Source: Streptomyces hoynatensis
GTDB lineage: Bacteria > Actinomycetota > Actinomycetes > Streptomycetales > Streptomycetaceae
Direction of reading: 5' to 3'
Length of the DNA: 64,000 nt
NCBI RefSeq assembly: GCF_003626535.1
Contig: NZ_RBAL01000004.1
Span: 62,001 to 126,000 of the forward strand
Shown here: piece after piece, positions 33,119 through 41,245 of the stretch
How positions within the stretch are numbered: position 1 is the first letter of the stretch
Layout of the letters: every line of letters starts with the position of its first letter
The notes under the pieces: generated by a model
What the model saw: the letters and a program-made list of their open reading frames with translations, nothing else
Databases searched by the model: none
Told to the model about the DNA's origin: nothing
Program-made: the position numbers and the translations under genes

Positions 33119-33283
33119 GTGCGCCCCCCGGTGGTCGTCGGCGGCGGCATTCGCGAGACCGAGGCTCTGCTGCCGCTCTTCGAGCGGATCGTGAACCTGA
33201 TCCGGCGCCATGCGCCCCAGGCCGCCATCGCGTTCAACACCAGCGGCGGGGACAGCGTCGAGGCGGCACAGCGGTGGCTTTGA
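33119..33283 (+). pseudogene. Probable 3' remnant of a gene truncated next to the inverted repeat
   Basis: A 54-codon frame reads VRPPVVVGGGIRETEALLPL..RIVNLIRRHAPQAAIAFNTSGGDSVEAAQRWL and then stops. Codon use and composition look genuinely coding, with a beta strand, glycine loop and amphipathic helix, unlike the surrounding noise. An in-frame stop 10 bases upstream and the repeat's outer edge ~75 bp away suggest the 5' part was lost. The parent family was not recognised; a short intact gene is the alternative. Confidence 0.4.
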
Positions 33284-33449
33284 AGGCGGCCGCTCCCTTG
33301 AGACGCGGTCGGCTCGTACCCGATGCGGTGTGAGTTTCGCGCGGACGCGCGGGCGCGCCGGCTTCGGCGGACAGCCGCTCGTCCGCGCCCCCGGGTGAGC
33401 CTTCCCGCCGGGTGGGGGGTGTGGGCCTCCGGCGGGCGGCCCGGTGGGA

Positions 33450-34043
33450 TCAGCTCGTGTGCTCGAAGAAGATGTCGACCGCCGGGGTCTTCCTGCGGAG
33501 GAAGCCGCCGAGCTTCACCATCTCGCCGGCGGTGGCCTCGTCCACGACGAAGGCGACGACCACCGCGGGCGTTCCGCCTTCGCTCTCACCCTCGCTTTCC
33601 TCGGAGCCCGAGGGCTCCTCGATGGCGTCGACCTTCTCCCGGTCTTTGTCCACCCTGGCGGCGAAGGCATGCGGCTTCTCCGCGCTCGTTTCCGCCTTGA
33701 GTTCGACGATGACCTCGTTGTCGAGCAGCAGGTCCGCCCGTTGCCTGGCGCCCGCCCCCGCATAGCTGCGCGCCTGCCGGCTGACGGACAGGTTGCTGTT
33801 CGCCCGCAGCCACAGGTACAGCTCGAGCTCCAGCCACAGCTCCCAGCCGCCGTCGCTGTTGTAGGCCGCGGTGATGCGCTGCGCGTTCGCCTGCGCCCAC
33901 CCCGCGGCGTGCCCGACGAACGTGTTGACCGCCGCTTCGGCGGCGCTCATCTCGTCCTCGGACATGTGTTCCTCGGAGTCCTCGCTCGGCGAGTACGACC
34001 CTTGAGAATCCGGCTCTTCCTCCTCGGAGGAACTTCCGTCCAT
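33450..34043 (-). CDS. Small acidic protein with a PD-(D/E)XK nuclease-like core
   Basis: A 197-aa protein. The first ~32 residues are almost all Ser, Glu and Asp (SSSEEEEPDSQGSYSPSED). The middle has a helix, WELWLELELYLWLR, then RQRADLLLDNEVIVELKAE, which fits the PD-(D/E)XK pattern with Asp104, Glu114 and Lys116 on adjacent strands. The tail VVVAFVVDEATAGEMVKLGGF could complete the fold. A second acidic loop interrupts it (~143-158). A nuclease role is inference; no methyltransferase or other restriction gene is adjacent. ATG 34043. Confidence 0.55.
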   Translation of the reverse strand: MDGSSSEEEEPDSQGSYSPSEDSEEHMSEDEMSAAEAAVNTFVGHAAGWAQANAQRITAAYNSDGGWELWLELELYLWLRANSNLSVSRQARSYAGAGARQRADLLLDNEVIVELKAETSAEKPHAFAARVDKDREKVDAIEEPSGSEESEGESEGGTPAVVVAFVVDEATAGEMVKLGGFLRRKTPAVDIFFEHTS

Positions 34044-34198
34044 GGCCTTTCCCCTTCCCCTTGGGCCAGGTGTGGGGAGGACTCTGGCACGGTAATGCGG
34101 CGCCGGACATGCCTACTTCCGGCCGCAATCGGGGTGGCGCACCCGCCGCAGGAGGCACCCCCGGCTCAGCAGGGGGCGGGCGGCGGCCCGGGGCCGGG

Positions 34199-34936
34199 TT
34201 ACTGCCGGTGGCCGGGGGCGGGTGCGGGCTGCGTCTGGGACAGGCGCAGGAACTCCTCCATCGCCGCGTCGACGCCCGCCCGGTCGCCGGTGGCGAGCAG
34301 GTCGAACAACAGGCCGCGGACGGCGGCGAGTCCGAGGCGGGCGCGGGCGCGGGCCGTGGCGGGGTCGGCGCCCTGCGCCCGCTCCGCCTCGGCGAGGGGG
34401 GCGAGCCAGTCGGTGACGAGGCCGTCCAGGACCGGCACCGCCTCGGGGCGTCCCTGAAGGGCCTGGCCGCAGATCTCGAAGAACAGCCGTTCCTGCGCGG
34501 CCAGTCGGGGGTCGGTGAGCCGGTGCCAGAGGCTGCGGGCGGCGTCGGCGGGGGAGAGCGCCGGGTCGTGCCCGAGCCGGGCGAGTGCCTCGCGCTGCCG
34601 CTCCTCGGAGGCCCGCACGATCTCGACGAACAGCCGCTCCTTCGAGCCGAAGTGGTGGATCAGCATGCGGTGGCTGGTCCCCAGCGCGGCGCCGAGGCGG
34701 CGCAGGCTCAGGCCGGCGATGCCGTGCTCGGCCACGTAGTCGGTGGCCGCCGCGAGGAGTTCCCCGCGGCGGTCCACCGCGCCGTCACCCCCGGGCTCCG
34801 CGGGCCCCGCTGCCTCGCCCCGCTCCTCCGTGGCCTGTTCCCGGGCCTCCGTGGCCTGTTCCCGGGGCGCCTCGTCCCGTTCCTGCGCGGCGCGCGGGTC
34901 AGGGCCTTGGGCGTTCCGCTGTCGTTTCGTGGACAC
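34199..34936 (-). CDS. TetR-family regulator with charged N-terminal extension
   Basis: A 245-aa protein. A ~50-residue Glu/Arg/Ala-rich extension with a repeated REQATE motif precedes the HTH RRGELLAAATDYVAEHGIAGLSLRRLGAALGTSHRMLIHHFGSKERLFVEI. The C-terminal domain is helical. GTG 34936 is used. It is divergent from the SRPBCC gene, and two near-identical sites lie in the 47-bp spacer, so the pair is probably self-contained. Confidence 0.85.
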   Translation of the reverse strand: MSTKRQRNAQGPDPRAAQERDEAPREQATEAREQATEERGEAAGPAEPGGDGAVDRRGELLAAATDYVAEHGIAGLSLRRLGAALGTSHRMLIHHFGSKERLFVEIVRASEERQREALARLGHDPALSPADAARSLWHRLTDPRLAAQERLFFEICGQALQGRPEAVPVLDGLVTDWLAPLAEAERAQGADPATARARARLGLAAVRGLLFDLLATGDRAGVDAAMEEFLRLSQTQPAPAPGHRQ

Positions 34937-34944
34937 CGCCCGAC

Positions 34945-34984
34945 TGTACCAAGTGGTTCATGGGTGGGTGTACCGTTCGGTTCA
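34945..34984. promoter_or_regulatory. Duplicated TetR operator between tetR and SRPBCC gene
   Basis: TGTACCAAGTGGTTCA (34945-34960) and TGTACCGTTCGGTTCA (34969-34984) are 24 bp apart, each an imperfect palindrome TG-x-ACC-N4-GGT-x-CA. The second runs into the ATG of the SRPBCC gene, leaving no room for a normal ribosome site, so that transcript may be leaderless. Confidence 0.7.
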
Positions 34985-35448
34985 TGAGGGCTGTCATCGT
35001 GTCGATCGACGTACCGCAGGAGCCGGAACCGGTCTACGAGTTCCTCGACGTCATGGCCAACCACGAGCTGTTCACCGACCACTACCTGACCCACTGGCGG
35101 GGCGAAGGGCCCGGCCGCGGGGTCGGGTCGCGGGCCACGGTCACCGCCGCGCTGGGGGGTGCGAAGGCGGAGGTCGGCATCGAGGTGATCGATGCCGAAC
35201 GTCCTTGGCGCATCGTCGAGGAGAACACCAGCGCGGGCGGGCGCAGGCTGGCCCGCGGCACCTACCGCATCGAGCCGTTGCCCACCGGAGGGAGCCGGGT
35301 CTCCTTCGAGTACGCCTGGCTGCGGGCCCCGCTCGCCGACCGGCTGCTGGCGCCGCTGGTGCGGGCCACGATCCGCCGGGCCAACACCGTCGCCATGCGG
35401 CGCCTGGCCGCCGAACTGGCCCGCGGCGGCTCGCCGGCCACCCCCTGA
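34984..35448 (+). CDS. SRPBCC-family protein
   Basis: A 154-aa START/Bet v1-like protein that would hold a hydrophobic ligand. The N-terminal strand VIVSIDVPQEPEPVYEFLDVMANHELF, central RPWRIVEENTSAGGRRLARGTYRIEPLPTGGSRVSFEYAW and C-terminal amphipathic helix AMRRLAAEL fit the polyketide-cyclase/SRPBCC pattern. Its start codon overlaps an operator repeat, so it is almost certainly under the divergent TetR regulator. Ligand unknown. Confidence 0.82.
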   Translation: MRAVIVSIDVPQEPEPVYEFLDVMANHELFTDHYLTHWRGEGPGRGVGSRATVTAALGGAKAEVGIEVIDAERPWRIVEENTSAGGRRLARGTYRIEPLPTGGSRVSFEYAWLRAPLADRLLAPLVRATIRRANTVAMRRLAAELARGGSPATP

Positions 35449-35476
35449 GGGCCGAAGGCGGCGCCGCGGCCCGCGG

Positions 35477-38400
35477 TCAGCCGGCCGGGGCCGGGTTGCC
35501 CTGGTGGGTGAACGCGGCCCACAGGTGCGGCTGGTTGAGGTCGGAGCGGGTGGCCTCGCGGCGCAGGAGGGGGTCGGCGAGCGGCGCGGGCGGACGGCGG
35601 CCCGGGTCGAGCATCCACAGCTGGGCGGCCCGCAGGGCGTCGGCGGGGGCGAGTCCTTCGGCCGTCAGGCAGTGGTGGAAGACGCTCATCATGACCGCCG
35701 TGGCGCCGTCCCGGGTGGCCCAGCGGGAGCCGACGACGTCGGAGGCGCCCCGGGCCACCAGGGCCGTGGCGAGGGTCAGCGCCTCGTCGTGGTCCTGGGT
35801 GCTCAGGTCCGTTTCGCAGGCGCCGAGCACCACCAGCGGTCCCGCGGCCCCGGGCGGCCCGGCGTTGGGGTGGTCGAGGATGCGGGCCACGCTCAGCTCG
35901 CCGCCCGCCAGCCGCAGGGCGGAACGGGCCGGGCCCGGGCCCGCGAGGGCGTGGCAGGCCAGGTGGATCAGCCCGGGGGGAGGCGCCGCGCCGCCGGGCA
36001 GCGCGGCCAGGACCTCCTCGGGGGTGCCGGGCACGTCAGCGGGGGAGCCGGGGAGTTCGCCGTAGCACTGGGCGGCGGGGTAGTACGCCGCCCGCAGGGC
36101 CTCGACCTCGATGGCGGACCACACGAGGCTCAGCTCCGGGTCGGCGACCAGCACCTGCCGCCCGGCGAGCGGCAGCCGCGGCCTGGCCGCCGCCCGCAGG
36201 AAGTCGGCCCCGGAGGGCGCGTGGCTGAACACCGCCTCCTCGCAGGCGTAGCGGAACCCGGCCGCCCCCGTCCGCGGGCGTGTGCGTGCCGCGTGCCAGG
36301 GGACCAGGCCGAGCCGGTCGCAGGGGATCAGCACGATCCGGGGCAGCGCCCGCGGGGCGGCCTGCGGGGGCGCGTGTGGGCCGGCGGTGCGCGGGCCGGC
36401 GGCGCGTGGGGCGATGCGCTCCAGGAGCGGCCCGATCGCCGCCGGCCAGGCCCAGTCGCACAGCTCGCCCAGCGCCCGCCGCCACCTCTCCTCGGCCGCC
36501 TCGCGCCGGGCCGCGCCCGCGTCGGGGCCCAGGCGCGAGCGCGCCGCGGCGGCGGCGAGGTAGGCCCGCGGCGCCGGGTCGGTCAGGGTGAGCCGCGGCA
36601 GGGTCAGCACGGCGGGCGGGTTCCCCGGCCGCACCAGCAGGGCGTGGCCCGGGAGGTGCGCGGCTCCCGGCACCAGGTAGACGAGGGCGTCGACCCCGGC
36701 CGCCGTGACGGCCTTCGCGAGCTGCCCCAGGGTAGGGGAGACGACCAGCGCCGCAACGCCCCGGCCGGTGCCCGCGCCGAGCGCGGCGAGGGCGCGGCGG
36801 CGCAGCGTGCTCGGGATCGAGGGCCCCGGCGGGGCGTTCGGCCCGAGCAGTTCCATGGCCGGCCTCGGCCGCAGCAGGCCGCGGTGCTCCGCCTGCCGCC
36901 ACTCCCCGGCCAGCGCCGGATGCCCGGCGGCCGTCAGCAGGTGCGGCACGTTCCGCGAGACGGCTGCGGCGCGCAGCACCATCGCCCGGCCGGTCTCCAG
37001 CACCTCGAAGAACTCCCGGCCGCGGCGCTCGGCCGCGGCGAACCTGGCCAGCGACAGGGCGTGGCCCGCGCCTTGGCGCGCCCGCTCCAGGCCGTGGCCG
37101 GCGCCCAGTTGCAGCAGCACCTCGGCGGCCAGCTCGGCCAGCGCCGCCCGGCCGGCCTTCAGCGCCGCGTCCACGTCGGCGCGGGCGCGCGCGGTGGCCT
37201 CGGCCGGGGTGCGCGGGGTGCCGTCGCCGGGGGAGTGCGGAAGCCGGGAACGCGTGGCGTGGGCCTGGGCGAGCAGCGCGAGCGCCTCGTGGAGACCTCC
37301 CCGGCCGGAGGCCGCTGCCAGTGCGCGGGCCCGGGTCAGTTCCGCGATCGCCTGCTCCAGCCGCTGCGGGTCCCGGTCCCGCTCGGCGGCGGTCAGCAAC
37401 GCCCGCCCCAGCTGCCGGCGGAGGGCGCACTCCTTGTCGGGGTAGACCCGCCAGGCGGCCAGGGCGCCGTGCGTCGCGGCCACCGCCTCGTCGAGGAGGG
37501 CGGCGCCGGCGTCCGGGTCGATCTCCGCCAGCAGCGCAAGCACATAGGCCCGCAGCAGGGGGAGGTACGGGCCTGGCAGGGGCCAGTCGACCTCGATCGC
37601 CTCCCGCAGACGGCGGCATCCCGCGCGGCGCAGGTCCGCATCGCCGGTCAGGTGGCCGTGGCGGACCAGGGCGTTGCCCAGGGCCAGCGCGACCTGGTGG
37701 CGCCTGACGTCGTCGGCGGGCAACGTCTCGTGGAGCCGCGTCAGTTCGTCGATCAGTCCGGGCAAGGCCGAGCCGCCCAGGCCGCGTTCGGCGCGGGCCG
37801 TCTCGTGCAGGGCCCGGGAGACGGCGAGGTCGGTCCCCGGGCGCGAGCGCCCGGGCAGGCCCGCGAGGTCGTTCTCGACGGCCCGCCGCAGCTCGTCGGC
37901 CGCCTCGCCGTCCTGGAGGGCGCCCGAAAGCCTCCCGGCGTGCGAGAGGGCCGCGGCCAGGTCGAGCCGCGCCCGCCGCGCCGCGGGGGCGTCCGGGGGC
38001 AGGGCGTGGAGCGCCGCGCGTATCCGGGTGGCGAGGCGCTCCAGGCGCTCGGGGTCCGCCCGTCCGGCCGGGTCCCGCAGGAGGGCGCCGAGTTCGGGTT
38101 CCCCTTCCTCCTGGGCCCGCCCCGGCGGGCCGGTCTGCCCGGCGCCCGCGGCGGGCTGGGGCGGCTGCCAGTACCCGTGGGAGGCCGGCAGGGCGTGCCC
38201 GGGAACGAGGGGAAGCACCCTCCGCAGGTCCTCCAGGGTCATCTCCGAGGAGAACACGCGCCGCACCAGCTCCAGGCGGTCCCGGGTGCGGTCCAGCCGC
38301 TGCCGCAGGGGCGGCGGGAGCGGGGCGGAGGCGAGCCGGCCGAGGACCCCGCAGGCCTCGGCCAGGTCGGGCGCCGGGGCGTGGGGGCCCTCGCTCCCGC

Positions 38401-38860
38401 TCCTGCCGAAGGCGAACGCCGCCCAGAGGATCTCCTCGGGGGAGCCGGCCCGTTCCAGCAGGACCCGCTCCGGCACCAGGAGGCTCAGCAGGGCAAGCCG
38501 CGCCGCAACGGTGGGCTCCGCGCCGGTGGCGTCCGCCCGGCGCAGCAGGCGCAGCGCCTCGGCCCGGTCCCCCGGCCGCGCGCCGGGGCCGGAGGCGGCG
38601 CGGGCGGCCAGCAGCAGGCCGAGGGCGGTCTCCGCGGCGGAACGCGGCGGGGCGTCCCCGGGCAGCAGCCGCAGCAGGGCGGACCAGCGGCCGATCAGCC
38701 GGTCCAGCTCCCGCAGCTGATCCGGGCGGAGGTTGACGCCGCGCAGCAGGTCGTCCGCGTACCCGGCGGCGGCGGACTCCCGCACGGCACGGAGCGCGGC
38801 CTTCAACTCCCCGGGGCCGGGACGCGGATCGGGGCGCGGGCCGGGACGCGGATCGGGCAT
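35477..38860 (-). CDS. Large TPR-CHAT domain protease-like protein
   Basis: A 1127-aa protein. The first ~650 residues are alpha-helical repeats of TPR character. The C-terminal ~370 residues are a CHAT caspase-fold domain: RIVLIPCDRLGLVPWHAA, the catalytic His in LIHLACHAL, the catalytic Cys in LVVLGACETDLS, and ASDVVGSRWATRDGAT. Such proteins act as peptidases in bacterial conflict and cell-death systems, sometimes activated by partners. No obvious partner is adjacent. ATG 38860 follows GAGGGGGA; the longer frame is discarded. Its stop lies 28 bp from the convergent SRPBCC gene. Confidence 0.88.
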   Translation of the reverse strand: MPDPRPGPRPDPRPGPGELKAALRAVRESAAAGYADDLLRGVNLRPDQLRELDRLIGRWSALLRLLPGDAPPRSAAETALGLLLAARAASGPGARPGDRAEALRLLRRADATGAEPTVAARLALLSLLVPERVLLERAGSPEEILWAAFAFGRSGSEGPHAPAPDLAEACGVLGRLASAPLPPPLRQRLDRTRDRLELVRRVFSSEMTLEDLRRVLPLVPGHALPASHGYWQPPQPAAGAGQTGPPGRAQEEGEPELGALLRDPAGRADPERLERLATRIRAALHALPPDAPAARRARLDLAAALSHAGRLSGALQDGEAADELRRAVENDLAGLPGRSRPGTDLAVSRALHETARAERGLGGSALPGLIDELTRLHETLPADDVRRHQVALALGNALVRHGHLTGDADLRRAGCRRLREAIEVDWPLPGPYLPLLRAYVLALLAEIDPDAGAALLDEAVAATHGALAAWRVYPDKECALRRQLGRALLTAAERDRDPQRLEQAIAELTRARALAAASGRGGLHEALALLAQAHATRSRLPHSPGDGTPRTPAEATARARADVDAALKAGRAALAELAAEVLLQLGAGHGLERARQGAGHALSLARFAAAERRGREFFEVLETGRAMVLRAAAVSRNVPHLLTAAGHPALAGEWRQAEHRGLLRPRPAMELLGPNAPPGPSIPSTLRRRALAALGAGTGRGVAALVVSPTLGQLAKAVTAAGVDALVYLVPGAAHLPGHALLVRPGNPPAVLTLPRLTLTDPAPRAYLAAAAARSRLGPDAGAARREAAEERWRRALGELCDWAWPAAIGPLLERIAPRAAGPRTAGPHAPPQAAPRALPRIVLIPCDRLGLVPWHAARTRPRTGAAGFRYACEEAVFSHAPSGADFLRAAARPRLPLAGRQVLVADPELSLVWSAIEVEALRAAYYPAAQCYGELPGSPADVPGTPEEVLAALPGGAAPPPGLIHLACHALAGPGPARSALRLAGGELSVARILDHPNAGPPGAAGPLVVLGACETDLSTQDHDEALTLATALVARGASDVVGSRWATRDGATAVMMSVFHHCLTAEGLAPADALRAAQLWMLDPGRRPPAPLADPLLRREATRSDLNQPHLWAAFTHQGNPAPAG

Positions 38861-38948
38861 GCGGTCCCCCTCGTCGTTCCCCTCATGCATGCCCCCGCCG
38901 GGGGAGGCGTCACCCACTGCGCCGGCGCAACGCACTCGCGGTACCGGC

Positions 38949-40112
38949 CTAGCGGATGCCCCGCTCGGGGTAGGGGCGGTCGTCGAGGACCCGCTGGTAG
39001 CCCATGCGGTGCAGGTCACAGCTGGTGTACGCGCCGCCCAGGATCAGTTCGGCCAGGCCCCGGCCGACGCCCAGGGCGTGCATGAAGCCGTGACCGGAGA
39101 AGCCGGAGGCGACGTAGAAGTTGTCCAGGTGGCCGGGCCAGTTGCCCAGGATCATGTTGCCGTCGAGACGGTTCTGGTCGTACAGCCCCGTCCAGGTCCT
39201 CAGCTCCTCCACCTGGCCCAGGCCACGCAGGCGGTGGGCGAGGGCAGGTGCGACGCGCCGGGCGTAGTAGGTGGGGTCGACGCGGAAGTTCTCGCCCCCT
39301 GGGTGCCCGAAGTCGACCAGGCCCACCGAGAGACCGGACAGGTGGGGATGGACGGCCAGGCCGTCGACGTCCTTGAGGAACGGCAGGTGGCCGATGTCGC
39401 GGCCGGTCCGCACGTAGTGTTCGTGGCGGCGCATGGGTTCCACGGGGAGCCGCATGCCGAGCCCGGCCGCCAGGCCGGGCGCCCGGGTCCCGGCCGCGTT
39501 GACCACGGCCCCCGCGGTCAGCGCCCGGCCGGAGGCCAGGGTGGCGGAGCGGACCGTGTTCCGGGCGACGGTGAAGTCCACGACCCGATCGGTCAGGAAG
39601 GCGGCGCCCAGGCGTTCCGCCTTGGCCCTTACCCCCGCGAAGAACGCCTTGGGGTCCAGCCAGCCGTCCCTGACCGAAAGCACCGCCCCGGCCAGGTCGG
39701 CGACGTGCAGCTGCGGGTAGCGCGAGGCCAGGGCGGCGGGCTCGATCCACTCGGCGTCGACGTGGTGCAGCCGCTGCGTCTCGAAGTTGTCCGCCAGTGC
39801 ACGCACGTCCGCCTCGCCCGCGACGAACAGGTAGCCCTGGGGACGCCAGCGCAGGTCGGGCGCCCGGCAGGACGTGGTCCCGGCCCAGTCCTCCCAGTGT
39901 CCGATCACCTCCAGGGTGTACTGGGACAGGGCGATGTTCTCCGGGCAGGTGAACAACTGCCGGACGCCTCCGGTGCCCCGGCCGGTTGCCGCCCTCGCAT
40001 GAGTCGGGTCAGGCTCGACGACCACCACGTCGATGCCCGGGCTCGCCTCCAGCAGGTGCACCGCCGTTGCGCAGCCCACCACGCCTCCACCCGCTATCAC
40101 CACATCCGGCAC
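38949..40112 (-). CDS. FAD-dependent oxidoreductase, sarcosine/glycine oxidase-like
   Basis: A 387-aa DAO-family flavoprotein. The N-terminal VVIAGGGVVGCATAVHLLEA is the FAD Rossmann motif; RGTGGVRQLFTCPENI resembles the covalent-flavin or active-site region of sarcosine oxidase beta-type proteins. NFYVASGFSGHGFMHALGVGRGLAELI is the C-terminal FAD segment. It likely oxidises N-methyl or alpha-amino acids. Divergent from an MmyB-type regulator, which may control it; 88 bp upstream of the CHAT gene. Confidence 0.88.
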   Translation of the reverse strand: MPDVVIAGGGVVGCATAVHLLEASPGIDVVVVEPDPTHARAATGRGTGGVRQLFTCPENIALSQYTLEVIGHWEDWAGTTSCRAPDLRWRPQGYLFVAGEADVRALADNFETQRLHHVDAEWIEPAALASRYPQLHVADLAGAVLSVRDGWLDPKAFFAGVRAKAERLGAAFLTDRVVDFTVARNTVRSATLASGRALTAGAVVNAAGTRAPGLAAGLGMRLPVEPMRRHEHYVRTGRDIGHLPFLKDVDGLAVHPHLSGLSVGLVDFGHPGGENFRVDPTYYARRVAPALAHRLRGLGQVEELRTWTGLYDQNRLDGNMILGNWPGHLDNFYVASGFSGHGFMHALGVGRGLAELILGGAYTSCDLHRMGYQRVLDDRPYPERGIR

Positions 40113-40247
40113 GGCTCGTCTCCTTCCGGGCGAGGCCTCGGCCGGCGAGCCCTCTGCCCGCCTGCGGCCTGCCGCGTTCCCCTTCGCCTGCCCCGCCAGA
40201 CTGCGCCGCCCCGCACCCCGGTACCAGCACGTGCCTATCGTGGGACC

Positions 40248-41159
40248 GTGACTCCCACGCCACGGCCCGCCGCCGGGCGGGACTTCCCCGGGCAGGACGC
40301 CCCTGGGCGGGACGCCGCACCGGACGAGGCGCCGCGCCGGCAGGAACTCGCCGCGTTCCTGCGCGCCCGGCGCGCCCGGCTGGCCCCCGAGCAGGTCGGC
40401 CTGCCGGCCCGCCGGCGCCGCCGTACCCCGGGACTGCGCCGCGAAGACGTCGCCGAGCGGGCCGGGATCAGCACGGCCTGGTACACCTACCTGGAGCAGG
40501 GCCGGGCCGTGCGCCCCTCACCGGAGGTGCTCGCGCGCCTCGCGGACGCGCTGTGCCTGACGGACCCCGACCGCGCCTACCTGAGGGTGCTGGCCGGTCA
40601 CGCCCCGCCGCCGCACGGCGCCCCCGGCGGCCCGGGGGCGCGGCTGCTGCAATCCCTGGTCGACCGCCTCGCCGCTCCGGCCTACGTCACCGACGCCGCC
40701 ACGCGGGTGCTGGCCTGGAATCCGCCGGCCCGCGAGGTGTTCGGCGACTACGCCGCCTGGCCGCCCGAGGAGCGCTGTCTGCTGCGGTTGCTGTTCACCC
40801 AGCCGGCCTTCGCCACCGCTCTCGTGGATCGCGACGCGTACGCCGCCCGCGTGGTCCACACCTTCCGCCAGCGCTCCGACGCGCACCTGACCGACCCGGC
40901 GGTCATGGCACTGGTCGGTGAACTGGCCCGGTGCAGCGCCGAGTTCAGGCGGCTGTGGGAGAGCAGGGAGCTGCGGCGGGCCGACACCGACACGCTGCTC
41001 GTCGACCACCCCGGCGGACGGCTGACGTTCACCATGCTGATGTTCCAGGACCTCGGGGCCACCGGCATTCGCTTCAGCGCCTACCTGCCCGCCGACGCGC
41101 ACACCGAACGCGCCATGGCGGCTGCCGGCCGCGCGGCGCGACCCGCCCGGGGCACCTGA
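40248..41159 (+). CDS. MmyB-type XRE regulator
   Basis: A 303-aa regulator. The HTH_31 domain RRRRRTPGLRREDVAERAGISTAWYTYLEQGRAVRPSPEVLARLADAL is followed by the MmyB ligand-binding PAS-like domain (AYVTDAATRVLAWNPPAREVFGDYA ... LLFTQPAF). GTG 40248 is preceded by TATCGT seven bases upstream, which suggests a leaderless transcript. These actinomycete regulators usually control a divergent redox enzyme; here that is the FAD oxidoreductase. Confidence 0.88.
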   Translation: MTPTPRPAAGRDFPGQDAPGRDAAPDEAPRRQELAAFLRARRARLAPEQVGLPARRRRRTPGLRREDVAERAGISTAWYTYLEQGRAVRPSPEVLARLADALCLTDPDRAYLRVLAGHAPPPHGAPGGPGARLLQSLVDRLAAPAYVTDAATRVLAWNPPAREVFGDYAAWPPEERCLLRLLFTQPAFATALVDRDAYAARVVHTFRQRSDAHLTDPAVMALVGELARCSAEFRRLWESRELRRADTDTLLVDHPGGRLTFTMLMFQDLGATGIRFSAYLPADAHTERAMAAAGRAARPARGT

Positions 41160-41245
41160 GCAGGCGGCACCCGCCCGGTGCGCGCGGCGCCGGGCGGATT
41201 CGCGCGGAAGCGCCGGGTCGATTCGGCTACTTGTACCCTGCGCCT

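Noticed and set aside
33284..33449. Continuation of the remnant gene by frameshift
   Set aside because: No frame downstream of the stop keeps a coding-like composition, so I limited the remnant to 33119-33283.
35192..39085. 1297-codon plus-strand open frame opposite the CHAT gene
   Set aside because: It is antisense shadow of a high-GC gene; the minus strand has clear CHAT motifs and a ribosome site, while this frame is low-complexity Gly/Arg/Gln.
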